Positions 44,674-57,633 are shown, counted from the first letter of the stretch. The stretch: DNA of 64,000 nt from Dactylis glomerata (GCA_007115705.1 QXEO01000413.1:186001-250000); one strand, 5' to 3'. Made by a program: numbers and translations. The notes: generated by a model from the sequence alone, not told the origin.

Positions 44674-44895
44674 TTATAACCATCTTCTATGTCTAGTATT
44701 CAACTCCTTTTGAGTGAAGAAATACTTCAAGATCTTGTGATCTGTAAATAGTTTGCACTTAGCTCCATATAAGAAATGTACCCAACCTTTAAGTGCAAAA
44801 GTTATTGATGCTAACTCCAGATCATGAGTTGGATAATTGTCTTTGTGTAGTCTTAATTGTCTTGACCCGTATGCAATGACTTTTCGGTCTTCCAT
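44674..44895 (-). pseudogene. RNase H fragment
   Basis: Short frame with VIAYGSRQL, NYPTHDLELASITFALKGW and LFTDHKILKYFF, matching the Ty3/gypsy RNase H domain (catalytic D, E and D motifs). Truncated on both sides by stops. Confidence 0.8.
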
Positions 44896-45339
44896 AAGAA
44901 CATGTCCTTATCCATTATTGGATGCATCACAATGTACTTGTGTAATATTTTCCAATTTCCAGTACTACTCACATAGGTGATGTGGTTAACTTCTCCATCG
45001 GTTCTTTGAAATTCTTCTCACATTTATCATTCCAATAAAATGGAACGTTCTACTTTAACAATGTAGCCATTGGCCTAAATATATTGGAAAATCCTTCATT
45101 GAATCTCCTATAATATCATGCCATTCCTAGGAATCATCGGACTTCTTTCGAATTCTGGGGTGCTTTCCTATCCAACATAGTTTGAAATTTGTTTGGGATG
45201 CACGACAATCCCATCCTTAATAATTACATGTCCAAGAAATCCTACCTTATCTAGCAATAATTCGCACTTGATACGCACAGAGTTGATGCTCTCGCAAAGT
45301 TTGTGTAGTTGTCTTCAAATGTTCCACATGTTTGGATTT

Positions 45340-45698
45340 ACTCTTGAAATAAAGTAGTATGTCATTGAGAAACACTATCACGAACTTGTCTAGATATGGC
45401 ATAAATATAATTTTCATAGAGTTCATGAAAATGCTAGTGCATTGGTCAATTCAAATGGTACAACAAAATATTCATGGTTTCCATAACAAGATACAAATGC
45501 AGTTTTATGAATGTCTTCTTCTTTTATTTTGATTTGATAGTATCCTGATCTCAAGTCAATCTTGGAGGAAACTCCTGCTCCTTTAACTTGGTCAAACAAA
45601 TCATGTATTCTAGGTAATGGATACTTGTTTCTGGTAGTAATGTTGTTCAAATTCTGGTAATCTCCACACATTCTTCTTCCTCCATCTATCTTATCCAT
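45340..45698 (-). pseudogene. Reverse transcriptase fragment
   Basis: RMCGDYQNLNNITTRNKYPLPRI and SKIDLRSGYYQIKI are RT motifs. Downstream, after a frame change, the catalytic YIDD region reads FLND, with one catalytic Asp changed to Asn. A dead copy. Confidence 0.8.
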
Positions 45699-46519
45699 AA
45701 AGAGTACTGGCGTTCCACAAGGAGATGCACTTTCTCTAATGAATCATTTCTCCTCGAGTTCATCTATTTGTGCTTTCAACTCAACCAATTATTTTGGACC
45801 AATCTTATATGGTGGTTGTGAACTATCTGAAGTTCTAGGTATTAAGTGAATTGTGAACACTATCTCTCTATCTAGTTGTAATCCTAGCAACTCTTTAAGA
45901 AACAAGTCCTAAAATTCCTTTACCAATGGTATATCTTTCAACTTTACTTTCTTTAGAGAATTCAACTGTAACTGCACATCTAACCGTGTGTGTTTTTCAC
46001 CTTGGTAAGCTACTCATCATGCGTCTACGTTTCTAAATCGACACAATTTTCTCACCACAGTCAACCTGGGCTCCATTGTCAGATAACAAATCCATATCCA
46101 ACATTATAGCGATGTATTTTATCAATATTACAAAAAGATCCCCATAATACACAAAATAGCAAATCATAATGACTTGCTTCTCTTTTATTTGTGTAACGAG
46201 GATATTTCCTCCAATAGATAATATCGTAATCGGAAGTTGTAACACGGAACATCCTATCCCATATGCATCAATAAACTCTTGCGCAATAAAGATGTAGTTG
46301 CATCGGTATAAAATAATGCCTTGCCTGGATAGGTAAGAAAACTGAGCGTATCTATTACTACTTGATCGGAATTAATAACTTGCTCCAAGTTCATGCAATT
46401 CAACTTTCCTAATGGTCTCCTTTCTTCAGGTTGTTTGATTCTCCAAAGTTTCTTCCTTTGAAATGTTGTCCTCCAGTTGTTGTCCTACTTCCACTAGCTT
46501 GGGTTGTTTGTTTATTAGG

Positions 46520-46565
46520 ACAATTGGTTTTATATGCCCTGGTTGTCCACAACCATAGCAAATAA
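46520..46565 (-). pseudogene. Gag zinc-knuckle remnant
   Basis: CYGCGQPGH, the C-x2-C-x4-H part of a CCHC knuckle; the final Cys is not clear. It lies between pol and the Helitron insertion. Confidence 0.6.
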
Positions 46566-47422
46566 CTTTTGGTTGTCTACATTATGCAGCATAATGCCCC
46601 TTGATTCCACAGTTGCGTCATACAACTTGACTCCTCAGTATCTCTTAGCCAATCTTCGGCATCCATATGTTTAGAAGCTCATGTGAATGCAAATGGTCTA
46701 GTATTTAGAAACCCTGCTAGACTTACTCCACTTCCTCCATCGTCCCTGTCTAGTTTGTGCCAAGAGATGGTGCATAAGCTGACTTTGTACTTCTTGGTCT
46801 CGTTTTGTTCTTGGCATTGCATGAAACTTTGTTGTGAGATGGGACGCATCTGGGACGATGCCTATCCTCTTGCCGCTGCTTCGCCATCTTCCTTTTGTTT
46901 GGCTTGCCGAGCTAATCTTTTGGGTCCAGTTTATACCCCTTCTACGTAGAACATAACCCTTTGGTCCTATTACATTGGATTAACAACTCCATGTTACATC
47001 ATGCAAATGTACGTCAATTCGCATCCATGCACAATGCTAGTCACACAATGAAATGAAGATTCAAATGGAAATCCAAATCATCACAAAATTATACAATGTA
47101 TATACAAGAGTGCATCACATATATTACAGCTCGTCACAACTCTAAGTGAATATACTTTCACTTATACATCACATCCTCACTCTCGTTACAATGCCCATTT
47201 ACAACTCACGCTTACAATACCCTTTTTACAATACACAATTATAATACCCATTACACTCAGCTCGCATATTCGGGTAATTCTACTCACCGCCTTGGTAATA
47301 CTTCCCTAGGGTCAGCCACAGCAACGTGACCTCCGCCTCAGTGTACCTGATAGTACAACTTTGTTAGATGGTATGTACTCTGGTCAGAACTCAGATCTAT
47401 CTTACAATCAGTCATCATGAAA

Positions 47423-49444
47423 TCTATACTGTTAAATCGAAAGCGGTGTCCAGTATCACACTTTTAGTTCCAACTTTTCCCTCAGATAAGACACCAAATT
47501 ACCCACCAATATCACCCCGCTAAATAACTTTCCACTCTAAAAACTTGGTGATCCTATAAAATAGAACGTGAGGCTCTATCCATGCAGAAAAGATTGCCTA
47601 TTATATCTCTGTCAGTTGTGCTTTTTTCATAACAACCCACCGCATGCAACTGAAAAAAATTTATTACGACCACTAGCCGTACGCCCTCGTTGGAATCGAT
47701 CTGGTACAAAGACGCCACACGTAGCCGGCCAATCATGAGGAATGTGCGTGAAGCTGGATATCTCCAGAAGGGACTCCTACAGCAGCTTCAAGGAAGTCAC
47801 CATGGCCTCTGATCAGATCAGGTCGCCTCCTCCGCTTGTTGGTGCACCTGGCCGCCGCCGTTTTCGACTTCCCCTTGGCGACGCGACCAATGTCGAGCTG
47901 ATCCTTTCACTTGGCGAGGCGATGAAGGCTGAGCACAGACATGGTGCCGGCGAGAGCCAATCTAGCGAGTTTAATTTCCGACGGCCAGGTATTGCGTTCT
48001 TTTTCCGGCGAAGAAAAAAGTTCATGCATGGATAACAACTTTTTCTGGCATGGAATTGCCTTCTTTTTCTGGGAGAAGAAAAAACGATCATGCGGCAAGA
48101 AAAGGTGCATCTGACTCATGGGATTGAGTTTCCTGCGCATCCAACTCCATCTAATCGCAAAAAAAAAAAACTCCATCCGGCGGCATGTTTATGCCTTTCT
48201 CAATCCTTCCGTAGCTTGTGTTCTTAGCTAAGGATGCAATTAAGTTTGGAGTAGGAAGCACCTTTTAAAAATTTAGATCTCCAATTCACCATCGAATGGG
48301 TAATTAAGGAACATGTTTGTGCGATCAGTTAGAAACCTGAATCTAATACTCCCTTCCATTTTTATATATAAAGCCATAAATTTATATTTTAGGTAGCAAG
48401 AAAACACAATAGACTATAAATAGCATGTTTAAATAATATGAAAATGCTCTCATATTTCAAACTAATAAATAGTAAATGAGTTGTGTGTGGTCTCTTTTTT
48501 CATGGTTGCATGCAACTTTTGCATTGATGAGCACCATCCTACGAGGTACTCATTGGCGAACTCCTTTGAGGCGGGGAGGACGACATCGGTGGTAGAGCCG
48601 AGGCGGACACTAGCCATTGAATGCGGGATAGCAGACTAGCGGTAGCTAAGGCCGCAGATCTGGTGGGCGGGGGAGACGAGATCTGCCCCTACGCCCTCAT
48701 GCTTGGTCGCCTTGCTTGCCACGAGCCTCCACCTCCTGCAAGTGCCTACTGATCTACGGTGCCTCATCGAGCTCTTCAACAATGGGAATCAATGACAATC
48801 GGTGGAGAAGAGTAGGGCGTGGCACAACGTGAGCTAATGGAGGCAGCGTGGGTGAGGTAATAGAGGCAGCTACAATTCGGTCATCCAGGCCAGCAACAAG
48901 GATGCAGGGGAGCGAGTAGGCCAGTCGCCAGTGGTCAGGAGACAAGAGGAAGCGGCTTGACGATGACCAGGAGAGAGAGAAGGAGCTAGAGAGTAGGAGG
49001 AGAGGATGTGTGGTGTACGTACGGTCAGGGGCCTTAGTGGTGTTAAGGACCATTTAATAATTTTGAAGCTCTTCTTTTGTAAAGAATGATTGAATGTTCT
49101 AAAATATATTAAGGTGTACTTTTTATCCTCGGTTGTCAATGTTACATTACTGCTATCTATGTTTTAAAATATAAGTCTTTTAAAAAATCTTATTTAGCTT
49201 TCTATAGAGGCTCATATTTTCGGAACAAAGGTAATAGAATATTTGCAATTGTACTATTGTACATTCATCTACTAGGAATAATGCACAAGTGTGGTGGTGT
49301 GAGTAATTGTCTGAATGCATAAGGTGTAGATCAAACCTGTGAACTGCTATCATGCACAATGTCCTATCATACTGTAGATAAGACATAATGGAAGGCGAGA
49401 TATCAAAGGGACATAGACGTGGCAACGCGCGGGCATTTAGCTAG
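47423..49444 (+). mobile_element. Non-autonomous Helitron, 2.0 kb
   Basis: The 5' end TCTATACTGTTAAATC follows an A at 47422. The 3' end GTGGCAACGCGCGGGCATTT...CTAG is followed by T at 49445. TC start, CTAG end and insertion between A and T are the Helitron rules, and both ends match grass Helitron termini. No Rep/helicase ORF is present. It sits inside the decayed gypsy element. Two stretches inside (47740-48035 and 48500-49060) are GC-richer than their surroundings and may be captured gene fragments, but I recognise no protein. Confidence 0.75.
47742..48035 (+). other. Possible captured gene fragment in the Helitron
   Basis: A 97-codon ORF with GC content above its surroundings. No motif is recognised and the opposite strand is also open. 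Kept as a candidate captured fragment only because Helitrons often carry them. Confidence 0.25.
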
Positions 49445-50753
49445 TATCTTCTAAGATATTGGAATGCTTCAGCAATGCCATCATACTCTTCCTTCTTATC
49501 GAGATTTCCCAAGTAGTTAGAAGTACGAACTTCATACACACCGGGTCTCTCCATTTCCTTCACTATCGGGTATACTAGACAATTCCCTTCACCGTAATTG
49601 TATGTTGTCGGGGTATGATCCAATTCCATGTTGGTATCGTTCTCTACATCGGTTGGCATCATGTTCCATAGCTTCACGACACATGGTATAGAATTTAACT
49701 AATGCTTCGCTATCTTCCAGATCACATGTCATGGATTCTTCTCCATTACTTTCTCGGGTTCTTCGTCTCTAACCCAACCTTGCAGCTTGATATTGCAATA
49801 ATATCTAGAAGATATTGCAATAATATCTGGTCTTAGGACTATTGGGACGGAATGGGTTCGTTGGGTAATCACATGGAATTTGGGGTTGTTAGTTGATAGT
49901 TGGGTTTTTGCAAGGTATTTCTTCAATCACCCCTTCTTCAACCATGTATTATCATAGATAACTTCATTCCTAGGTCTCTCCTGACCTATGAATTTCTGCC
50001 TTCGCATCTCCACTCTGATTGGATCTATGAGATCATACATTGCTCCCCCAAAGGATTCTACTAAGGTTCCGTGGGTTCCTAGGAAAGCTTAAGGATTTTT
50101 GCGGTTTTATACAGGTAGGCTACTAATTCATTAGACGTGGATACTTTCCAAGTTGGCATGGGTTGTGCTAGTCCACACATCTTCATATGGCATGGCATGA
50201 AATGTCGTTGATCCTAGCTGTTGGTTTTTTGTTCCGACGAATAGATAGCTTTAATGATAGCAATCTAAAAAGTTGTACAAGCTTCACAAGCTTCTCCCAT
50301 AACGAGGTTACTTTGTAGACCTATCTCAGACGGAGTAACAACTGCGAATTGATACTTGATCAATACTCCCCATCATGCTAACTAACTACCATTACTACCG
50401 TTTTCTGTTGGATATCCAAACATTCCAACATATCCTTATAGACATGAGTGCAAGAACTATCGAACATCTTGGGAGGAACCTCGGTGACATGTATTTCACA
50501 ATAACGACACCACTCCCTTCGATAGCCATCAAACATTTTTTTATGGATCCTAACAACTTGTGCAGGCAAAGAACTTGTCATTCCTGGCTGTTCAAAAGAT
50601 AAGGAAAATTGGAATATTGTTCCTTCTTAATAAAGAATTCTTGCACTAATAATATGACCGTAGTATTCTCATTTGAAATCCCATCATGATAACCTAACTT
50701 ACTCCTACAAATTTTACTGCTTACTAGGTTTCCAACCTAAAGTCAAAGAAATT

Positions 50754-50765
50754 GCTCTAATACCA
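50754..50765 (-). other. Initiator-tRNA primer site remnant
   Basis: TGGTATTAGAGC on the minus strand, one base from TGGTATCAGAGC, the usual initiator-Met primer site of plant retrotransposons. It is preceded by GGGTCACA, a typical LTR end. Confidence 0.65.
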
Positions 50766-51078
50766 TCCGTTGTGACCCCTACACACCACTTTATGTGTAG
50801 TGCACCAGTCATTCACATAACACTTATGAAAGCACCGCTTTGTAAATATGAATCTCTTGGAGTGGTACAACAAAAACATTGCGATCCATTATTTCACATA
50901 TTCATTCTTACAATCTAGAAGTGTACAAAAGTGTTGGGACCATTGTAGGTCCAATGAGAATGCTCATTTGAATTAAACAGCAATGGAATCACTAAGGTTG
51001 ATACCATTGGAGTTCAGCAACTTATTTACTGAAGTTATACGCTGCTCGGCTCGTCTACCTAGTCTATGTTTTCTATGC

Positions 51079-51309
51079 CTATCCTTGTGTGTCTTCATCT
51101 TCTGCTCCATAAACTATTATGTAGTCCTCTCCTTCTATACCTCCCAAAAGATCTGGTTCCTCGTAATACAACTCCTTGTCTTCACATTCATATGAAGTTC
51201 CTCTGATGTCTTCTTGTAATCTAACAAAAGGTTTAAGAAGGTATAGTTGAGTATGAGCATACTCAGCAAGTCTTGTATAGTGGGTGTCTGATTCACTATC
51301 TATAGCCAT
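51079..51309 (-). other. Conserved-looking acidic ORF in the LTR-side region
   Basis: 76 codons, very acidic (many Glu/Asp, e.g. EEPDLLGGIEGEDYIIVYG), with a sensible amino-acid composition. It lies on the LTR side of the primer site, where coding sequence is not expected. Not recognised. It may be a part of another element or of a host gene captured there. Confidence 0.3.
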
Positions 51310-51699
51310 GGATAAAGTATCCTAGGCTTATGCAAGTTTTTGAAAATGCCAGTTTTATTATAAAAACTAAGTTTGTCAGTATTCATGGGTTGTGGGGTCT
51401 GCATGGAGTCCCTTTCACGCAGCATTCATAGTTTAACTCCCTGAACAGGAGTAACAAGCCACTTTCATACACTCTAGAGAGGTGCACTACTTTTCCCACA
51501 AACGTCATCGGCCGTATTGCTCTTACTCCTCCTCCACCATCCCGCGGTCATCCCTTTATAATACGTTTTGGTGCTAGACCTACACTCATTACCATCCATT
51601 ATAAGATACTTAAGTCATCACCTTGCAGCAAAGGATGGGGATGTTACGGGATCCCACCTGCTACGCTCCGCTCTAGATTACAGCCCAAGTTAGCATCCG

Positions 51700-53552
51700 A
51701 TGACATACGAAAGGAAAAATGTACATTGAATCGCTCGCCCCATAACAAGATATGTGGTCAGCGCGATGATCTATACGGTGCTTTAGAATGTCAGACTACT
51801 TTTGTTGTTAGTCCTAAATGCAGTACGGTGGAACCTCCACCGGATGTATTGTATTTTCCCAACCTGTGTTCAAACCATAGTTCCAGTGCCAACCACTCAT
51901 AACATTTTATTCATAAAACAGTAATTTCCTTTTAATGCAGGTGGTAGTGTAATACTTTTGAAAAGTATTTCCACGACATACAAGATTGAAATTGCCTAGT
52001 AACTATGATATAATTTATCTAAAGTTTCTAGTTGACCCTGGTCCTCGGGTTCTGAAAATATCATTGATGTCTATCTTTTGGTAAGGACGGCGTTTAAGAA
52101 GCAAATGTATGATATATGAAATGTAGGCATTCACTGTGTTTTATTCTGTCCTTATTTTTAGGATAATTTGTTATTTATGTTTATTTACCAAACTACCCTT
52201 TTGGTTTTTTGGTGTATTATTTGTGTGTTATTTCTATTTCATGGATTTAGTGTTTTTAATACTTCTCAAAATTCAAGACTATCATGTAAATAATATTTAT
52301 GAATTTATCATTTTGAAAACAATGGTTTTGGATTATTAATAATTTCCTATGAGTATTATGTAACTTGAATCTTATTAAAGAAAAACTTTATCAATATTCC
52401 AATAAAAATAAGTTTCAGACTCTACACACAAATTCTGAAGTATTTTTAATTATTTTCTAAAACTATATGCAAATAGAATTCATTTTACAAGTTTTATTGT
52501 ATTTATCAAATTACCCAAAGTACCCCTAGCCTAAACTAACCTAGTCTAACTGGCCTGAAACTTTTGGTTTGGACCGAACCATCCAACTCTCGCTCACTCC
52601 TCTCCTCTCTCACGCGACCTCGAGTTGTCGCTGTCGTGCTCGTGCTAAGATATTCTCCTTACTCCGCTCTACCGTTCTGTCCAACTCGATGCACCTCTCG
52701 CAACCTCCCTTACCTAGGCCACGAACACACGGTCGAAGTTTTGGAGAGTCTACAATCTTCCATACCACAAGGAAAGGATTTTTGTGTGCCACCAGAGGCC
52801 TTAAAAGCCTGATCTATACTAGTGGCCTCATAGAACTCTTATATGGAGCCATAAGAAAAATACATTGCTAGCCCATTCTACATGTCCCTAAAATCATTAA
52901 ATATAGATACAACCCCGTAAAATACGCATTGGATGGTTGTCTTTTACAAAGATACAGTGCTATCTAGAATAGCGTTTTCACAATAAAATATATTGTGAAA
53001 GCGGAAACCCCAAGTGTAGCCCCTTTTTTTCTTTTCTTGAAACTTCAAAACTGCTGATTTTTTTTAAAAAAATCATAAAATTACTTTGATGCCAAACGGA
53101 GCCAAGATGTAAACAGTAAAATTCTCAGCTGTTAAATAAGATGTGTTGTTCTTATTACAAAATATAAATCTATTTTAATTTGCAAAAAAAAATAATGTTA
53201 AAAATTTGCTGATCTCTCTATTTTAAAGTTGATGTGGAGAAGTTGTTAGAATAAGATTCATGTCGTTGAGGATTAGAGGTAGATGGTTGATGGCTGCTGC
53301 ATACGGTGCATAAATTAGGTGGGCCCAATGTACTTGTGTAAAATATGTATACAGAGAGTTATACAAAAAATGGTCCCATGAGGCCATGACAGATATTAGG
53401 TAGAGAGATCAGTGAGGGTAGCATGGGGGTAGCACCCGAGAGTTGCTGTGCATTTTCCCCACAATTGAGTGGCTAGTGAGTGAGGCTAGCAGTAGTTGTA
53501 CATTTGCTTTGCAGCTCAGGCGAGAACCAACCAGCTGGTACCTAGCTAGGCA
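51700..53552. other. Spacer and 5' flank of transporter copy 2
   Basis: AT-rich, with no gene I can support. From about 53500 (CAGGCGAGAACCAACCAG) it matches the 5' flank of copy 1. Short frames at 52560-52870 have no recognisable product. Confidence 0.5.
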
Positions 53553-56500
53553 ATGGCGGCGAGCGAGCACCTCCTTGGCCGACCTACGAGGGATGGGGGC
53601 GAGGGGTCGTCGTTGGGCATGGTCTTGGCCAGCACCGGCGTCGCCGTGATGGGCTCCTTCGCCTACGGCCTCGCGGTGAGCCTGTCATCTGCTAGCTACC
53701 TTCTCTTTTTTCCTTGTTTGAGAATCAGAGTGGAATTTTGGTGTAAATCGAACTTGTGTAGTGTAACAATCTATTGCGTGTATGTGATCGATGCTGCAGA
53801 ATGGCTACTCAGCACCTACTCAGGCCAGGATCAGTGAGGACCTCCAACTCACCCTCTCCCAGGTGCGTGCGCAACTGCATATGCAAACCGGTTCTTCAGC
53901 CACAGGCATCAATTCCTGTTCGTGAAGTTGTGCCATCGCTGTTCTTGGTTTGTCATCACCGTTTAATAACCTGCAGTACTCGGTTTTTGGGTCGATTCTA
54001 ACCATCGGGGCAATGATCGGAGCCGTTGCGAGCGGGTACATTGCCGATGTTGCTGGACGAAAAGGGGTATATATCTATCTAGAAGAATTCTCCTTCTGTA
54101 TCATACCAGTACACACTGCAAAAACATACGACGTAGTAAATTCATAACCATTTTTCTTGTATACATGTGTGTGTTGAGAGCAGGCGATGAGGGTTTCTGC
54201 TCTTTTCTGCATTGTCGGATGGCTGGCCATCTTCTTTGCACAAGTAATTCTCCTTCCTTTTTTGTACCATCAAGGCATCAACCACTGTCTGAATATATAG
54301 CTGCTGATGTGTCTCTTCAGAGTGCTGCTTCGCTTGATTTTGGGAGATTCTGCACCGGATTCGGCATCGGAGTACTTTCGTACGTGGTATGATACTATGA
54401 CTGTCAATTTACTGACATTTTTCAGCAAACCCTGGGAAAAAAGCCAAATCTTCCAGATAGTTCTTCAGTTTTACAGACATGACCTCTTGTAACTGAATAG
54501 GTACCGGTTTTCATAGCAGAAATAGCGCCCAAGGCTCTTCGCGGGGTGCTTACAGCTCTAAATCAAGTACTCCTGTTTTCCCTTTAAAACAAAATAACTG
54601 AAGCCTTGCAGGATTTTAAGGAGCATATCTGAAAGTACTGCTTGAACTGCAGCTGCTGGTATGCACTGGATTATCTGTGACTTATATCGCCGGCACGATC
54701 GTGTCCTGGCGCATGCTGGCCACAGCTGGTACATACACATGAAAGATCTCATCTTACAATCTGAACTTTTTTCCTTTATATGTACTACTGACGATTTACT
54801 CCTTGAACATGTATACAGGACTTGTTCCATGCATAATTCTCATAGTCGGTCTCTTCTTCATTCCTGAATCACCACGATGGCTGGTGATTTGCTAAATGAC
54901 ATCTTAAATTTTTACTGTAACATGATTGGTCACTCAGCACCAAATGTTCAACACTGCAGGCAAAGGTTGGCCGGCAGAAGGAGTTTGAAATAGCACTCCA
55001 ACGCCTCCGTGGGAAAAACGCAGACGTATTCCTTGAAGCTGAAGAGATCAAGGTTTGATATCGCGACCTTAGGTATAGTTTTCCGATACATTTGCGGTAC
55101 AGAAAATTAAGATGCTGTCATGGAACTGCTCTACATGCAGGAATTCATCGAATCTATCGAAAGTCTTCCGAAGGCTGGAATTCAGGATCTTTTCAGCAGG
55201 TCCTACATCCGTCCTGTCATCATCGGCGTCGGTCTAATGGTTTTGCAGCAGTTTGTAGGGATAAATGGGATCCTGTTCTATGCCAGTGAAACTTTTGTAT
55301 CAGCTGGTAATCTATCGAAAATTCCATACTACTCATTTCTATTTGTCGAATCTGGAACTATGAACTTAAGTTGCTGAATTAACTGCAGGATTCGCTTCAG
55401 GAAACCTAGGAACAATCTTAATGGCGTGTATCCAGGTGAAAATAGCAGATGATATGCACTTTTTTTTGAAACGAGATATGTACTCATCGAGTGACCTTTT
55501 TTTATTTTCTGTGATGTCCACAAAGGCACCATTCACAGCCCTTGGAGCTCTACTGATGGACAGGAGTGGGAGAAGGCCACTATTGTTGGTACGCCATGAA
55601 CTGCATTGTTACAGTGTTCGTCGATAGAAAATTACCAAAAATTAACAGCCCGGAGTTTTCAATTTCTTTTTCAGATATCAACATCTGGACTCCTAGTAGG
55701 ATCTCTTATGTCAGGAATGTCATTCTATCTTAAGGTATCTTTCATTACATTATATGTTGCACGCACTCTTTATGTGTTTTTTTTTTGAAGTACGGAAATC
55801 TAATCTAGGCATATTATCCATTGAATGAAGATACATGGGATATTCTTGGAGCAGGTCCCCATCATCGCACTCACCGGAATATTGGTACACCTTAAAAAGC
55901 TTCGTTTTGATCAACCAAAGTGATGTTAATCTGAATTTCTGCTCATGCTAAATCCTTTTTTAACTGAAATAGGTCTACATTGCAAGCTTTTCACTGGGGA
56001 TGGGTTCAGTTCCTTGGGTCATAATGTCAGAGGTATAGTTAGCTCTCATATCTTTTTCTCTCTTTTGTTAACTGGAAAGAAACTTTCATTACTCCACCGG
56101 CGCAGCAAGGTCGCTGGCTACATAAACTTTGCATGAGGCACATCCCTGAACTTTGCACCAGCCGCGGCACGAACGTCCGCAACTGCATTACAAGCTCATC
56201 AAACGACATATGGAACGGGAAATTGAAGTTATGTTGACATGCACAATCGGATTGGATGCAGATATTCCCCATAAATATGAAAGGGGTCGGTGGAAGCTTC
56301 GTGACTCTGGTGAACTGGTCCAGTTCACTGGCAGTTTCTTTCGCCTTCAACTTCTTGATGAGCTGGAGTTCTTCAGGTGAGCCAAATCTTGGGCGCAGGA
56401 ACATTGTATAGTTATGTAATCCCTCCATTTTAAAATATAAGTAATGGGTTTATTTGCTCCCGTGAGCCAAAATGGATATCCAGATGTTTTATCCTTTCTC

Positions 56501-57057
56501 TAAAACACATGTATCTAGATACTATTTTAGTGTATAGGTTTACTCATTTTGTTCCAAACCTATACACCAAGGGCTTCTGTGATTCGTAGGATCTCAAATT
56601 GTAGGAATAGGAATATGAATAGAAATGCAAGTGACAAACTACAAAGGAAAAATTCCTTCAAAGGAAAGAAAAAATAAGGTCAGACTGAATTGTTTCCTTA
56701 GGCTATTTTGCATAGAAATCTGGCTCCAAAGGAAAATTTCCTACAAATTTCCTTTAAATGAATCAAGCACTGCTACAATGCAAATTCCTATAGGAACAGA
56801 AATCCTGTACTTTTCCTTCAAAATTCCTATGAATCAAAGAAGGCCTAAAGGATGTCTAAATATATATGTGTCGAAAAATGCTAAAACATCTTATATTTTG
56901 AAACAGAGTAGTTGCTTAATTTGCAAATCTTACAGGTACATTCTTCTTCTTCGCCTTTGTTTGTGTCACTGCCATTCTATTCATTGTGAAGATCGTGCCG
57001 GAGACAAAAGGCAAGACCTTGGAAGAGATTCAGGCTTCGATAAACTGCAGCACATGA
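53553..57057 (+). CDS. ERD6-like monosaccharide transporter, copy 2, intact
   Basis: Seventeen exons: 53553-53675, 53800-53862, 53977-54066, 54184-54243, 54321-54386, 54501-54566, 54653-54728, 54819-54883, 54960-55052, 55141-55306, 55389-55435, 55526-55588, 55675-55734, 55831-55884, 55973-56032, 56262-56376, 56936-57057; 462 residues. Major facilitator, sugar-porter family: GRKG (89-92), PESPRWL (197-203), QQFVGINGILFYA (from 270), DRSGRR (317-322), VPWVIMSE (377-384) and PETKGKTLEEI near the C-terminus; about 12 helices, short cytosolic N-terminus. ERD6-like members studied in Arabidopsis sit in the tonoplast and export hexoses from the vacuole, so a tonoplast site is likely here. All splice borders are GT-AG. 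It is the only functional copy in the window. Confidence 0.93.
56419..56908. mobile_element. Nested MITE in the last intron of transporter copy 2
   Basis: Outer inverted ends CCCTCCATTTTAAAATATAAG (left, truncated here to its core TTTTAAAATATAAG) and CTTATATTTTGAAACAGAG (right), Stowaway-like. It is split by a second MITE at 56571-56845. The same intron of copy 1 (42492-42557) is only 66 bp. Confidence 0.6.
56571..56845. mobile_element. Tourist-like MITE inside the Stowaway-like MITE
   Basis: Inverted ends GGGCTTCTGTGATTCGTAGG and CCTATGAATCAAAGAAGGCC, flanked by CAA and TAA (one mismatch from a 3-bp duplication), as for PIF/Harbinger MITEs. 275 bp, non-coding. Confidence 0.6.
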
Positions 57058-57633
57058 GCGGTTCAGAGGGGGCAAAATAGTTACATGATGTATTTTTGTT
57101 TGCATACACATTGTAGTAAATGTGTGCAACAAATCTGTAATGAAGATGATAAGCAGCAGGTCCCCATGAACTTTCAAGAAGATTTGCAATTGCCTCCCAT
57201 TTTACTTATAGAGCAAAATGATACAAACAAACTAAAGTGAGTCCATTCTCAACTAATTCTGTTATCAGCAGAGTAATAGACTTGCAATCAAAGATAACAC
57301 CTATACAGACACTTTCATCTCCCCCTTTTCGACAGGGTCATAATATAAAAATACATTACAGCTAGTTCTTGGTGACACAACAGATGGTACGACGTGTCGA
57401 GACTATCAAGTCCTGACTTCTCATTCAGTCAGTAGGTAGAACATGTCCGATTCTGCATGTACAAGAAAAAAAAATCTGTTGTTAGGTTGAAGTAAAGTAG
57501 CATATGCAATTAGGTATCATGAACTTGTTATGAATAAACACGGATACAGAATGTGCTTTCAGCATACTCATTCCTCTATGTACTGGTGAATAACATTTCA
57601 TGTGTCACACCTGATAATTTAAACTCCGATGAA
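57058..57633. other. Convergent 3' region of transporter copy 2 and NUP107
   Basis: The two genes point toward each other here. Up to about 57200 the sequence matches the 3' flank of transporter copy 1 (TGTGTGCAACAAATCTGTAA), marking the right edge of the duplication. The rest is the probable 3' untranslated region of NUP107. Confidence 0.6.

Larger units (their letters stand above)
43570..51700 (-). mobile_element. Decayed Ty3/gypsy element (chromovirus-like), split by a Helitron
   Basis: On the minus strand: LTR-like sequence above 50771, a primer site complementary to initiator-Met tRNA with one mismatch (50765-50754), a degraded gag region, zinc knuckle near 46565-46520, reverse transcriptase (45698-45340), RNase H (44895-44674) and integrase remnant (43980-43850). 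The pol order protease-RT-RNase H-integrase is that of Ty3/gypsy. There are many stops and frameshifts. The right border is uncertain and a 3' LTR was not identified. Confidence 0.65.
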
